This document shows positions 12,330 to 27,300 of a DNA stretch of 64,000 bases, piece by piece; the stretch's first letter is position 1; the number at the start of each line of letters is the position of its first letter. Source of the stretch: Diabrotica undecimpunctata (Eukaryota; Arthropoda; Insecta; Coleoptera; Chrysomelidae). The notes beneath the pieces are model-generated. The model did not search any database and was not told the DNA's origin. It worked only from the letters and a program-made list of their open reading frames with translations. Both the position numbers and the translations under genes were made by a program. Location: assembly GCF_040954645.1 (NCBI RefSeq), contig NC_092810.1, positions 7,610,185 through 7,674,184 of the forward strand, read 5' to 3'.

Positions 12330-15300
12330 GTAAGTTTATATAATCAATCAAGGATCTTGTATTATACTAAATGTACTTAATAAATATCAATATCGAGTAA
12401 TATGTATATTTTAAGAGTAGTATATATTTTAAATACAATCAAATTGTTTTTATTCATTCATTCAAGAAGGAAATAGGTACTTGATTGTTAAATATTAGGT
12501 ACGTTTTAAAATTTAAGCACTGTTTTAAAAGATATTTAATTATATAAAAAAGCAAGAATTGTAATGAAATTAGAAGATGGTTGGTCACTATCTGCCAGAG
12601 CGAACCATTTTAACGTAAGCAGAACAACAGTTTTTAATATGTATTAATAAAAGATGGAGAAAACAAGAATTTGATCATTTGATAAATAATGGCATATGAC
12701 AAAATCGGTCACATGAAACGATATACAATTAATTAAATTATTTACAACTTATTGTAATTAAAACGATTAGAGCGTTCAACGGAAGCTAATTTGTCACAGT
12801 GATGGTTGGATTAGTACACACTAGTAAAATAATCATTCAATCATAAAGTTAATTTAATATAATTATTTTTTTCATTTGTTTCATGTTTTCATTTTTCTGT
12901 AGCTAACTTTGTGACAAGTTGATATAGCTCTTGATTATTTTCTCCAGTATCTCCAAGTTTTTCTTTCAATGTGGTCCATCGTCAACTGTATTTTTATGTA
13001 CTTGAACTTGAACTATAAGTTAAAAGTTTCTGTGTTAATGTGATTTATGATTATAACATGTTTTACTGTATCTTTGTGCGAACGAACAATAACTCGCAAC
13101 CAGTGGCAGAATTCCAGGCTATGATCTAATGGGATCAAGCTAACACTATGTTAATGGCATCACCATCTACACATAAAAAACTTCATAGAGAACGCCCACT
13201 TTATTTCCTCAAACATACAACACAATATACATTCGGTCTCTTAATATTGTTCTGAAGCTATTTTCTTGTGGCATTTTAAATTAATTACTATTTAAATGGG
13301 AATAAGCCACAATTAAAGGTTAAAATACGTTTATTGACGTTTCAATTTCCACTTCGGAAATCGTTCTCAAAATACAAACATTAGTATTTACCAATTTACT
13401 AATGTTTGTATTTTGAGAACGATTTCCGAAGTGGAAATTGAAACGTCAATAAACGTATTTTAACCTTTAATTGTGGCTTATTCCCATTTAAATAGTAATT
13501 AATACATTCGGTCGTCACCAAAATAGAGACAACAGAGGTCACAAATGTTTATAAACTTTCCAATATTACATATATTCAGATAATTTTAACAGCCATCACC
13601 AAGAATGAAAATACAGAACTATTGACGAAAACCAAAGAGTAATCAGAGAGTTATCATCTACATATATAACGTTTTGATGCCAAAGACTGATAATCACAAA
13701 AGTCGTCCCAGAAACGCAACTCAGCAATATTGGCAATACCATTTTAAAGTCGTCTACTTTAAAATGTATAATATAGGTCTAAATTGTCAAGATGCCACAA
13801 GAAAATAGCTTTAGAACAATATTAAAATATTTACTAACTTAAGCCAGAGACATATTTATAGATTCTAATGATAATACAGACACTAAAGTAAGGACAGTGG
13901 CATTCTCTGGCCCTAGCAAAATGTCCTAAGAGCTAATAAAATATTAAAGTAAGGCGCTAGTCAACATACTGACTTTATTATTGCAGAACTGTATTAACAG
14001 AGCTAACATACTGATACAGTGGACACAATCTTACATTTTAACAATACATAAAAAGGGCAGCAAAGACAACTGTGAAAATTACCTGTAGAATCAGTTACAA
14101 GTTCATTGAGATGAGTATAAGTCAATACTGAAAAATATTAGATATTTTATAAAAATAAAAAACTGGAGAAAAAAAGCACGAAACAGATCGGAATGGAGAA
14201 GAATCCTAGAACAGGCCAAGACCCAAAAAGGGTTGTCGAGCCAGTGATGATGATGATGATATTGATATCACGATTACAAAAAAGTTTTCTCATTCTATTA
14301 AAAGTTGACCGTGCAATTTCAATGCGGCACCTTATTTCTTTTGTCTGATCAGTATCTTCTGCGATCCATGCTCCAAGGTATTTGTACGAAGATATTTTTT
14401 TAATTTCTATATTATCTAGTACTAGCTTAACTTTGGTGTTTTGTGCTTTTGTAAATACCATGAACTTGGTTTTCTTCAAATTTATTTTTAGTCCATAATC
14501 GTTGCAATATATATTTAGTTGTTCAGCAAGGTGTTGCAGTTCTTTTAGTGTTCCTGCCAGAAGGACGGTGTCGTCTTCTGTTATTAAGTGGTTCACCTTT
14601 TATTATAAGGCCCTCACTGACCTCGGCAAGCGCTAATTCTGAGATGGCTTCACTGTATAAATTGAATAACAAGGGTGATAAAATACACCCTTGGCGGACC
14701 CCACGGCGAATCTGGATATCCTTGGTCAGTTCATTTTCAACTTTCACTTTTGCTGTTTGGTTCCAATAGAGGTTACATATGATTCTAATGTCTCTACTGT
14801 CTATGTTTTTATTTAATAAAATTTCTTTAAGCCGATTATGCTGCACTCTGTCAAATGCCTTCTCAAAATCAATGAAACAGGCATATACTTCCTGATTTAT
14901 ATCTAAGCATCTCTGCGAAAGAACACTTACTGCAAACAGTGCATCTCGTGTTCCCAGTCCTTTCCTAAATCCCATTTGTGTATTACTTATGCCTACATCT
15001 AATTTCTTATGTATTCTATTGTGAATTACTTTTAAAAACAATTTCAAGACATGACTCATTGAGGCTATGGTGCGATGTTCATTGCACTCCTTTGCATTGG
15101 CTTTTTTGGGTAGCAGTATGAATGTTGATTGGAGCCATTCTTTAGGTATTATACCTGATCTATATATGGTATTGAATAGATCTAAAAGAAGATCAATAGA
15201 TTCAGTATTCACAATTCCAGCATATAATTGCCCAATGCCCTTTGAGGCAATATGATAAAAAACTACTGGACTTAGTCTACGCGACACTAGCTTTGATTAA

Positions 15301-18300
15301 ATACTTAAATGATTTAGATGCTAAATTGTAATATCTTTTTTGTATTAAATTGCCACATGCTAATAAAATAAAGTGTCTGTAATTTGTGAGGATGGATGAA
15401 ATTTATTTTACAAATCCCGTCAGGGCTACCTTATATTTATTATTTATGTCTCTTTTGTAGAACATATTCATCTCACATTGTTTGTTTTGCGCCATGTTAC
15501 CCAATATTTAATCTTCTGCTAATAATTTCCTAAGAAATATTTAATATTAGTATTATTATTACATCCTATACTGTTATTTGTCGATCATATATAATTTCTG
15601 TTACTTGTAGGAATCAATGTGGCCTATCGGCGTCCCTCCAACCAGTCAACCACAGTCAAAGGAGGATCAGCATTGAATGCCAACGACGGGGATAAAAGTA
15701 CTGAACACGACGGCAAAAGATGCTCAGAAACTCAAAGGGAAACTAGTCCTTGGTGGCAAGTAGATTTACTCAAGCCCTACCCTATTAAAGTTATAAGAAT
15801 TACCACCAGGGGTTGTTGCGGGCATCAACCTCTACAAGATCTGGAAATTAGAGTGGGGAATAGTAGTAATGATTTACAAAAGAATCCTCTTTGCGCTTGG
15901 TTTCCCGGAACAATTGGTAAGCTTTTCATTGTTCTTTTGAAGAAAATAATAATAGAGTTTGTAAAAACTTTAGTAGTTAATAAATCTAAAGTGTTTTATA
16001 TCACCATATCGAAAATGCAATATGTTGTAAAATATTTTCCAACGATCTAACTTTCTGTGCTCTGATTTCCGGTGTTATTGTGTTATTATAAATCTCCATT
16101 AACTCCTGGTTTGTTCTTCTACGCCATTCCCCGTTAGCATTCGTTATACCACCAAAATATATATTTTTTTAAATTTTCCTCTCTCAAATCTCTAGTTTTT
16201 GTCTTCATTCATTGTCCGAGTTTCACATTCATACAACACCGTTGGTTTCACTATTGTTTCATAAGTTCATTTGCGGTCTTCCTCGTGGTCTTTTGGCTTC
16301 ATATGGCCGCCAATTCCCGATTTCGTTATTCCATCGGCCATCCTTACGACGTTCGTTATGTCCAGCCCATTTCCATTTCAGTGTAATTGCCTGTTCGACC
16401 GCATCTTTTACTTTTGTTGTATTACGAATGTCTTCATTGGTTTCATGGTCTTTGACTGAGATACCCAGCATCTGTCGTTCCATAGCTCTCTGAGTTTTCT
16501 CATTTTCTCATGTTTATTTTGGTAAATGTCCAGGTTTGAGCTCCATATGTAAGTACAGGTAGGATACAGGAATATGAACACTTTGGTTCGTAGTCTTTGA
16601 GGTATATTTTTATTTTTAAGTACGTATGAGGGTCTTATTTCGGTAGTCTGATTTCCTTTACTTACCTTGACATTCATCTGCGTATCTAAGATGGTTCAAA
16701 TATCTTCCGTTAATAGGGATTCCCCTATTTTCCCAGTCTATTGACTTAAAGATATCTTCTAGGGCAGCTGTAAATAATTTTGGAGATATTGTGTCTCCTT
16801 GTCTTACACCTCGGTTCATTTTTAATGGTCTTGTTTCGATTCCATTACCCAACGTCACTATCCTTTCAGCTTGTTCGTAAATATTATGTATTAATATTCT
16901 GTACCTGGAGTCGATCCGGTCGTTGACTAATGCTTCTTCTATTACCCACAGTTCTACCCTATGAAAAGCTGTTTCATAATCTATAAAAGCCAGCCATAAT
17001 GTGAGATTCTATTCGTTAGTCTTTTCTATTAAGATTTTCAAAGTATAGAGATGTAGGTGCTGTACCCTTTTCTAAATCCGGCTTGTTCTACTGGTTGATA
17101 TCCGTCAAATTTAATTGTTAATCTGTTTGTAATAATATTTGTAAAGGTTTTGTAAAGTTGTGAAAGAAGTGAAATTGGTTCATAATTTTTTAGGTCTATG
17201 GTGTCTCTTGTAGCAGTATTCCATTGTTCGGGTATGTTGCCTTCGAATAGACATTTACTAAATAGTATTTTTAGATGAGTGATGGCTTCTTCTCCGCTTC
17301 CTTCAGCATTTCTGCTACGATTCCAGGAGCTTTATTCCTTTTTGTTTCTTTTACTGCTCTTTCTATTTCTTCTTGGCTTATTTCGGGCATCACTTCTGAG
17401 TTGACATTTGTTATCTGCCTTTTCAAGTTCTGCTTTGAGAAATTAGGGGGATCATCTCTGGAACGATACAGATCGGCGTAGAACTTTTCAATTGAGTTTG
17501 CTATATCAGATTTACTTTTTTCTAGTTGTCCTTGTTCATTTTTAATGGTTATTATGTTTTTCTTTTCTAGTTTCGGTTTGGTGCATTTGAGACTTCGGTT
17601 TTTCTCTATGACTTGTTCTATACGGTCTTCTTGATGTTTTTTAATGTCCTCTTTTATCTGTTTTCTTATTACTCTATTAAGTTCTTTAAATTCTGCAGTG
17701 TCTCTTTTGTTTTGTCTCAGAAGATCTTTTCTTTGTTTCAGCATATTTTGTGATTCTATACTTGTTTTGAATTTTCATTTTCTGTTAGCGGTTGCCACTT
17801 CTGAGCTTGCATTTAATAGTTCTTTTGTTATGACTTCATTGATTGCATTTAAGCTAAGTTTATCTAGATTTAGTACTTTCGCAGGTTTTAACTTGCTTTT
17901 ATATTGTTCTGTATTAGATTTTAGTTTATCTGTGTCTATATTCCTAAGTTTTTCAAACTGTATTTCTATTTTTATTATGTTTTATCTCTAATTTGGCTCT
18001 AACCATTCGGTGGTCGCTACTTACTGACGCCGTATTTATTACTATTACGTCCTGTATGATATATGTTTTGTTACACAGTATGTAATCTATTTCGTTCCGA
18101 GTTTTTCCGTCTGGGGATAGCCACGTCCACTTTTTTTGAGGTTTTTTCTTATAGAATGTGTTCATTGCATAGTATTTGTGGGCTTGTAAGTTAACCAAGG
18201 TTTCTCCTCTCTCATTTCTAACTCCATAGCCGAATTGTCCTATATAGTTTTCGGTTTTTTCAAGTCGTTGACCGATCTTAGCGTTGAAGTCTCCTATTAT

Positions 18301-21300
18301 CATCGTATACGTGCTGTGATAATTCGTGCTAGTTTCTGCCATTTTCTCAAAAAAATCGTCTATCTCTTCATCGGTATGTGCTGCGGTTGGAGCGTATACT
18401 TGAATAATTTTCAGAAATGTTCTCGTCTACATTTAGCCTAATCATTGCAATTCTTTCAGATATTCCTACGAATTGGTTTACTTTATGTGCATATTTATTG
18501 GAAACTAAAAATCCTACGCCATCTAGGCTTTGTTCTTCTCGCCCTTTGTAATATAGGACGTTACCGGATATATAAAATATATCTTATAAAAATCTCGTAT
18601 AAAAATAATTATTAAATACATATTTTTTATAATTTTTCAGACGAAGGAGTATCGAAAACCTTCACGTGTGCCCGAGTGCTAACAGGACAACACGTGTTTC
18701 TTCAGCTGGTCGGCGTTGAAGGGTCATTATCGCTCTGTGAGGTTGAAATTTTTACTTCGAATGGTAAGAAAATCGTTATAAGACATAAAAACCGCTCAGC
18801 CGAAACAAATAGCACATAGACAGCGTTTTGCAGTTTCATCATAGATTTCATAGTTTAATTATAATGACAAATATATTGTTCCATGTTACAAATTTAGTAT
18901 TGCAAGATTTATAGTTTGCATGAGCGACTGAAGTGACCTTATAATGAACAACAAAGAAGAAATAAATTTCTAGGGACTATTTTTTCTATAATTCAATATG
19001 TATGTATTGATTAGAAATTTTGCGATTTTTGGAAAAAATAAAGTCAAAGAAAGGGAAAATTATGAATTTTTCAAGAATATGTAATGTTAAATTACTAGTT
19101 GAACGATTTCGACCTCAGACTACCATCGTAGCTAGATTAGAACAAAATTTAGAATATAAGCATTTAACAATGTATAAGAATATAGGCGCTTTCGTAATAT
19201 TTTTAAATCAGTTTAAATTTTTAACCCGGCATCCGACAGGTTGTCGCTGTTTGCCGCAATTTTTAACGCTGTTTGACACGTGGAATGTCACAAATCCCAA
19301 GTTGAAAATATACTAATTCCTATATCTCGTAGATTTTCATGATAATATGTAATACTATAGCTTCAGCATACATTACGGTAATAAATTCGAGAAGAACATT
19401 TGCTAATAATAATTTATTATTGAACATATAGCCAAATATATGAAATACCAATTTTTTTTTTTTTCGAGAAAAAAAAAATGTGTATTATAACCGGATCATC
19501 AATACATTTCTATCCAAATTAATAGTTAGTCCGATAAAATAAGGATGCAACCTCGGAATGAAAGATAATAAGCTGAAAATGTGCATACGTCTTTATTTTG
19601 ATGGTATAAAACTTACCTCAAAAGTCTCATATAATCACGTGTCCGCGACTTAAGATATTTAAGGTCAAAGGTAACGAAAATGAGTTTTCTGCAAATATCT
19701 CGTTTCCCTTACACTTTATAACATTTAAGGTGGTAAGAAAAATTGTAGAATGGAAAATTCTCTTCAATTTTTGTCTCAAGTACTTTTATGTACCTTCAAC
19801 CCTTCTTAAGATAGAGCGCAAAGAGTGGGGGACCGCTTACCTGTGTATTCGGTAACGCGAAGTCGGCCAGTAGGATTCAATAAATAATAAGTTATATAGT
19901 TAATTATTCACTTAAAATACTATTATTATCATTAAATTTTTATTATTTATTATTTAATAAACTATATTTATAGATATTAATTATAAAATATATATTTTTT
20001 ATATAATATTTATTTTATTTTTAACAAACATACAATATTAAATAAAATATTTTCAAATGACCTTTAATGATATTTTTAACAGCTGTATATACGATAAATT
20101 AATATCAAGTACAGAATTCAACAATAATCATTTTTATATTTAATTAAATACTGAAAAAATCATATTTATTATTTTTTAAACTTATATATTTATTTATTAA
20201 TCCAATAATCGATTTATTAAAGTTACAAATATACCTAATATATATTCTTTTAATATGTATGGTTAATATTTTTGTATTAAGTTTCTTCTTCATCGTCTTT
20301 TTCTTCTTCTTCTTCCTCTGACCGCTCAATATCGGATTCATCATCATCATTCTCGTTTAATAAAGTATCAGAATAAAAATATTCAAGAATATCAGGTGCA
20401 TATTCACTTTCTTCATTGAAATCATCTGAAGTTGATGAAGCGTTTAGACATGATTGTCCATTACACTGCCCACAAATTAAAGTACATTGCAATCCTGATT
20501 TCCTGCATCCGCAATTAGAACCACAACCTTTCTTGCAATTGCAAAATATTGTATTCAGCAGTTCTTCTGGTGCTGGCGGTAATAATGTTGTTATTGGTTC
20601 CAGAAATTCATTTTGCATTACCCAGCCGAATTCTTGGGGTTCTAAATCATTTCCCAACCAAATTTGGGTCTGATAATAGACACGAATAATATGCTGACGA
20701 GCTGCTGCACTTGAAGGTGGAAGACTTGATAACTGCACTGGTTTGTTGAGTCTTGTTGATTTGATGAACTGGGTGTATCGAAAAGAGTCTATATCGTCTT
20801 CTGATGTTGGAGCATTATTCGCTGCTAAGAAAATACGTACTCCATTTTCAAATAATTCTTGTACAGAGCAGTTTTTTTGTTGAAATAGTTGAGGTGACTG
20901 ATGTAAATGGTGATTTTTTTCGAACATTTTAATAAACGATATTTTACCTCTCCTATAAATCGCAGAAGTCGTATCACATCCACTAAACGCGTGTAAAAAT
21001 AAGATGTGTTTCTTAGAATGAGGGTATTTATCAAAACTTTTCGATGAATATAATTTTGTCTCCGCATTACCCTTACCAATTTAAAAAAAAAAATTTTTGT
21101 TGATGTGATTGAGCTTCGTCCTATCAAGATAACTAGCAAATCAATATCTTCTCCAACAATGACGGAAGTTTTTCCTACATGTTCAGACTCTGCAATAGCT
21201 GTTTCTACAATGAGAACATCAGCATCATCTCTGGCTTGTTTTGTAGTGATATTAACAGCTTTTAATTTGTCGATAAGCATGTCTATAAAGATTTTTTTAT

Positions 21301-24300
21301 TAGATGTGTGCAATAAAAATTGTTCTTGGCTGATAGGCACATTCATTGTTTCATCAAAACGGAGTTCGTAAGATTTAAAAATACCGGCAGTTCTTCTTAG
21401 TTGTTCCATTGCTTTAATGTTCTTAGTGTAGTCTGAGTAAAAATAAAATAAATATTATATAAAAAATATATATTTTATAATTAATATCTATAAATATAGT
21501 TTATTAAATAATAAATAATAAAAATTTAATGATAATAATAGTATTTTAAGTAAATAATTAACTATATAACTTATTATTTATTGAATCCTACTGGCTGACT
21601 TCGCGTTACCGTATACACAGGTAAGCGGTCCCCCACTCTTTGCGCTCTATCTTAAGAAGGGTTGAAGGTACATAAAAGTACTTGAGACAAAAATTGAAGA
21701 GAATTTTCCATTCTACAATTTTTCTTACTACCTTAAATGTCATAAAGTGTAAGGGAAACGAGATATTTGCAGAAAACTCATTTTCGTGACCTTTGACCTT
21801 TAATATCTTAAGTCGCGGACACGTGATTATATGAGACTTTTGAGGTAAGTTTTATACCATCAAAATAAAGACGTATGCAAATTTTCAGCTTATTATCTTT
21901 CATTCCGAGGTTTGCCCCCTTTTTTGCCTTATTTTACTGGATTAAGTATAAAAATAAGAAACTACAATAGAAGGAGTAACTAGCTTATCAAAGAAAAAAA
22001 CAGAATCAAATTCTACAGATTAGTTATTGAGTTATCAGTTCTTAAAGTTAGAGCAATTTTCGCAGTATATCACACAGTGTTTTATACACAAAAGGCTTCA
22101 CATGCCTCACACACGTATCTAGATTTCCTATCTCTATTTCTGGGTTATTTTGAACATCGTCCCTGCTGATTAGGTTTCCTGTTCTTTGCAGGTGGTTTGG
22201 AATAATTTTCAAGTAAAATCTTTCGGATACTGCTTTTCAACTCTCTAGATAATCTAGGTTTACTCATTATTTCTCTGTTCTTCCCCAGTTTCTTTAGGAA
22301 AAGCCTTCCAGCAATGTTAGGACTATCGTTATTTTGTCTGTGAATGATCTGGCTATTGATTTCTGCAGTGTTCATTAGATAGAAAAAAATTGTCAAAGGC
22401 CAGCGACGACTGCAGGTAGCTCGTCTACTATGTCATCTTCGCCTTTGGTCGAGTTATAAAAGGAAATAATTTTATGCAGCTTATTATAAGTATCTGTTAG
22501 TGTTGTATCATGGTGGAGAGAAGAGAGAAGTTAGAGTAAAACAACTTTTCCTTTCTTTGGTACATACGAAAGAATAGTGTATCCATTCTGAAATCCAAAT
22601 ATACCGGAAAAAACTTCTCTTCCTTTCCCTTGCAGGAATTCTATTGGCAAATCAGGCATATTTTTCCTGATAGTACCTACTGCAGTTAAATTATGAGTCT
22701 CACGCAACTTCACCATGAGATCACGACTAGTGTACCAGTTATCAAACGTTATATTGCGTTTGGTCCCAGACACGGGAGCAATCAATCTTTCTACAATGTC
22801 TTTCGGGAACTGCTAACTCGGAATGACCTTCCGTCTATTGTCCCACATACACCTCCATATTGAGTAGGTAGTTCGTACGTGCATCAACTAATGCATGTAC
22901 CTTGATTCCATATTTCGATGGCTTTTTTGGCATATATTGCCTGAAAGCACATCTCCCTCTGAATGATTCAAGCTTCTCGTCAATTGTCAAAATTTCAGAG
23001 GGAGAATATCCACAAACCTATCGAAGAATGCTCTGACGTGAGCTAGTTTATCTATCTTGACGTTTTCTTACGGTTTTGATTGTTATCGAATCTTGGATAT
23101 GAAATTAAAAATTCGAATCGACATTGGCTCATTGTGCAAAGTAAAACGTCCATTTCTGTTCCGTCAGTGTTTCACAATTCATATAAACGACGTTGGTTAT
23201 TTCTGAATGCACCAGACAGTTAAAGGAGCCCCAACGCAGCCTTGATTTCTATTACAGACGTATTCCCATAATGTGGAGAGTTCTTCCAACTTTCAGATTT
23301 TTCTGAAATTCGTTGGTTAGTATGCTTAACCAAGTCAGCAATCATTTTTTGTCCATTAATAAATAGCAGGAAGCACTCAATTGGTGTCGTGGCATGCTTT
23401 GCATGATTTTTGACTCCTGGTAAATGTGTAATTAGGTTTTCTGCTCTTTTTGCAACATTTCAGTTATTATGTTCTTTAATCAATTTCATTCCATTCTTTC
23501 CGGAATAATAACAACCTTGTCTGATACTTACTACAACAGCTTGCTGATTTCCATTCTCTTCTTCGGGTTCTTGTTCCATATCGAGATAATCGCTGTTGAT
23601 ACTTACATTGTCAATATTGTCTTCTGTCTCTGAACCATGTTGATCAATAAATTTGTCTTCATTTTTATACTCTTCTACATACGCATGAGATGAGCCTGCT
23701 CTTTTTCATAGTCGCCCATTATTTCCAAATCAACGAGGGTGAAAAAATAAACTTTTGAATTCCGACACGTGGAGTGTGACAAACCCCAGACAACTTGAAA
23801 GCGACACCACTCACGGTATATCTAGTTGCCGTCTGACCCGACTGCATCAGATTGTAGACAAATATGTATTCGAAAGCTACTGAAGCGCTGTTGGCGTTTG
23901 GGGTGAAATTTGAACTTGAAACGGTCTCTGAACTCTGGAGTTTCTCACAACCCACGTGTTGGATGCTGGGGTAAGATCTTTTCAAAATGAAGGTTTTTAA
24001 TTTATGTTGCATGTTAGTTATCTTCTTCTTTTTCTTAGATCAGGTGAGATAAAACACTATTATATCTCGTGAGATTTTTAAGAATTTCTCCTAGGTAAAT
24101 ATTTATTTTACCGATGTATGACTGACAAATATCACTACACATGTTTCATTCACAAATTTATGGCGATTTTTTCCTTTATGGGGCATTTGCTAAACTATGA
24201 TTTACTCCCACTTCCTACGCTGTAAAGATATTTCCTCAGCTGACGGTATCAAGTCATTCTGAGACTAATTAATTTGACGATAAATGCAAAAATGCAACAA

Positions 24301-27300
24301 AAAAAAAACGAAACCTACAGAAAGATGCTTACCAGATGAACTAGAACAACTGTAGAGAAATACCAAATAAAGAAAAGAGAAGAAAAGAGGATACACAAAA
24401 GAAAAAATGAAATCATTTAAATAAGAAATATAGAGATCCCTAATAGAGAGAAAGAATTCAGAACATTTTATAAGAAAGTTAACATCAACAGAAAAGAATT
24501 CAAGGCAACCACAAGACAATGCAAATGTTAGAATGGCGACCTATTAACAATAAGGAAAGATGTATTGAATAGATAGATAAAATAGATAAAAGAAAATCTG
24601 GAAGACGAAAAAGATGAGGTAAAGGGAATAGACGAGAGGGAAGAGGAACCACCAACACATCCTGAAGTTAAAGATGCGGTTAAAAAAGTAGCTAGATAAT
24701 CTCCCCGCTGCACTATAAAAAGAAGGTGAGCAGTATACAATAATAGCGCTACTCATAAAAAAATATGGACACTCAAATTTCTCCCGGAAAGATATTCTGA
24801 GACTGTTTTCTTGCAGCACGTTTAACTTAGATTTAACTAAAATGTTCTTCTGCCTCTTGTCCTCTACGCTCATGAAAAACTATTAAAAAGCAACTTTATT
24901 CTTCAACGAAACAACATTTATTTATTACTAATTTTACGAGGATTTAATGAAACGTAACTTCAGTTTCAATTACGGATCTTTTGTTATTATATAAGTCTAT
25001 CGACACAAACAGTGATTACTTAAATAATATCAACGGTTCCGGATTCCATGAAATCTTAATTTCTTAGTTATAATTACAGTATTATAAATATAGTATACAG
25101 ACTGGGTGATTGTGGTGGAATTAATAGTACTATAGATTATTTCTGGCATAATAACTTTTCCTGATGAGGTGGGGATACCTCCAAGAATTTATTTTTATTA
25201 GAAGATACTTTTTAGAACAAGATCTAAAAACTGCGTTAGACTTTCACGGCCATCGTCTAACTTGTTAAACTGTTTGTTCGGGCTGTTAGGCTGTTGTATT
25301 CTGAGATTAGTTTTCGACGTTTCGCCAACACTAGGGGTTGGCATCTTCTGAAGATGTTACTGCTTGACTTCTCAGTTTCAGTTTATCAGAATACAATTCT
25401 ATAAGGCAGCAATTAGACCTATAATAACATACACGGTGAAGACAAAACCTGACACATCTAAAACTAGACGACTACTAGAAACAACAGGGATGAAAATACT
25501 TCGATGAATATCAGGAAAAAATTTGTTGGATAGGAAGAGAAGCGAAAACATAAGAAGAGCATGCAATATAGAAGACATAAATGTATGGGTGACAAAACGG
25601 AAACAGGAGTGGAACGAACACATTAGTAGAATGGCAGATGATAGGATAGTACGAATAGCACAAGATAAGTCACCAAATGGGCGAAGAAGTATTGAATATT
25701 GAAGCTAATATTGAAGAAGAAACAGACTTTAAAGCTTATATACAAGAAGGAAGAAGAAGCCACCAAAACATGTCTTTGTCTTCATTTTCTTCTCTTCCTT
25801 CTACTTCCATTATGTTATTGTCTGTCTTTCACGTCCGGTATGAGTGTTCTTGTCTATTCAATTCTGATCTATTCTATTCTGATGAAATATAATGATATTA
25901 CTACCTCCGACCCACAAAATATTGTGAATATGTTTGCAGAATTTTTCAAGAGTGTTTTTCTGTCATCAGATATTAATTGTAAGGTTAACTCTTCCTCAAT
26001 TAACGCGGATTACTTAAATTTTTATCCTATTTTAGAGTCTGAGATAATTTTGGCTAGTAAGAAATTGAAAGACAAAGTGACGTGTGGACCTGATAATATT
26101 CCATCCTTTTTGGTTAAGATTGCATAGGTGCCTTAACTGTGCCACTATTAAAAATTTTTAATTTATGTCTTCTTAACAAGGAATATCCGAGTCTCTGGAA
26201 GGAGTCAAAAGTGTGCCCAATATTCAAAACTGGTGAAAAGGGTCAGGTAGAAAACTACAGACCAATTTCCATTATTTGCAATCTATCGAAAGTCTTTGAA
26301 ATAGTTTTGTATAATCGTATTTACTCACGCACTCATCAACATGGTTTTGTCTCCAACCGGTCCACTGTGACAAACTTATTAATGGTCACACAATATATCT
26401 CAGCGGCCCTAGATAATAGAAGTCAAGTTGACGTCATATATACTGACTTTACGAAGGCGTTCGACAGAATTCACCACGGCGTATTACTTTCTAAATTGTG
26501 TCTCTTTGGTCTTTCTGAGGATGCCGTGACTTTTATGAGGTCTTACTTGTCAAATAGAACGCAGTTTGTTGCTTATAATGGTTACAAATCAGAAAAGTAC
26601 CTAGCTTCTTCAGGGGTTCCACAAGGTTCTAATCTAGGTCCATTATTGTTCTTGTTATTTATTAACGATCTGTGTGAATCAATTTCTGCACCATGTTTAT
26701 GTTATGCCGATGATTTAAAGATTTATTCATTGATAAGCGACCTTAATGATTGTCATTTTTTGTAGAGTGAACTGAATCGTGTACATGAATGGTGTAATGC
26801 AAATCATTTGAATCTTAATGCCAATAAGTGCAAAGTAGTTAGTTATTCTAGGAAACAGTCTAATTTATACCATCCTTATATTATCAACGGCAATGAACTT
26901 GAACGTTTAAATAAAATTAAAGACCTTGGAGTTACATTTGATTATAAACTCACCTTTGTTGAACATGTAAATTTAAAGGTTAAAGAAGCACTTAAATCTT
27001 ATGGATTCATAATTAGAAATAGTCGAAATCTCACTAATACTAAGGCAATTAAATTACTTTATTACACTTTTGTACGCTGTAAACTGGAATATGCCTCTGT
27101 CATTTGGTCACCTTTTTATGATGTACATATCCAACTTATAGAGCAGGTGCAGCGTAAATTTTTAAAATTTTTGTCTTTCAAAATTAACGGCATATATCCC
27201 AAGAGGGGCATCAGCAATAGTGAGTTGTGTAACGGTTTGGACGTAGTATCATTAGAATCTAGACGAATTAATGCCTCCCTAATATTCCTGTACAAGCTAC

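Noticed and set aside
24528..24873. Two hydrophobic minus-strand frames resembling membrane proteins
   Set aside because: They are shadows of the + strand RTE linker; Phe/Ser/Tyr richness comes from antisense of Lys/Glu-rich coding.
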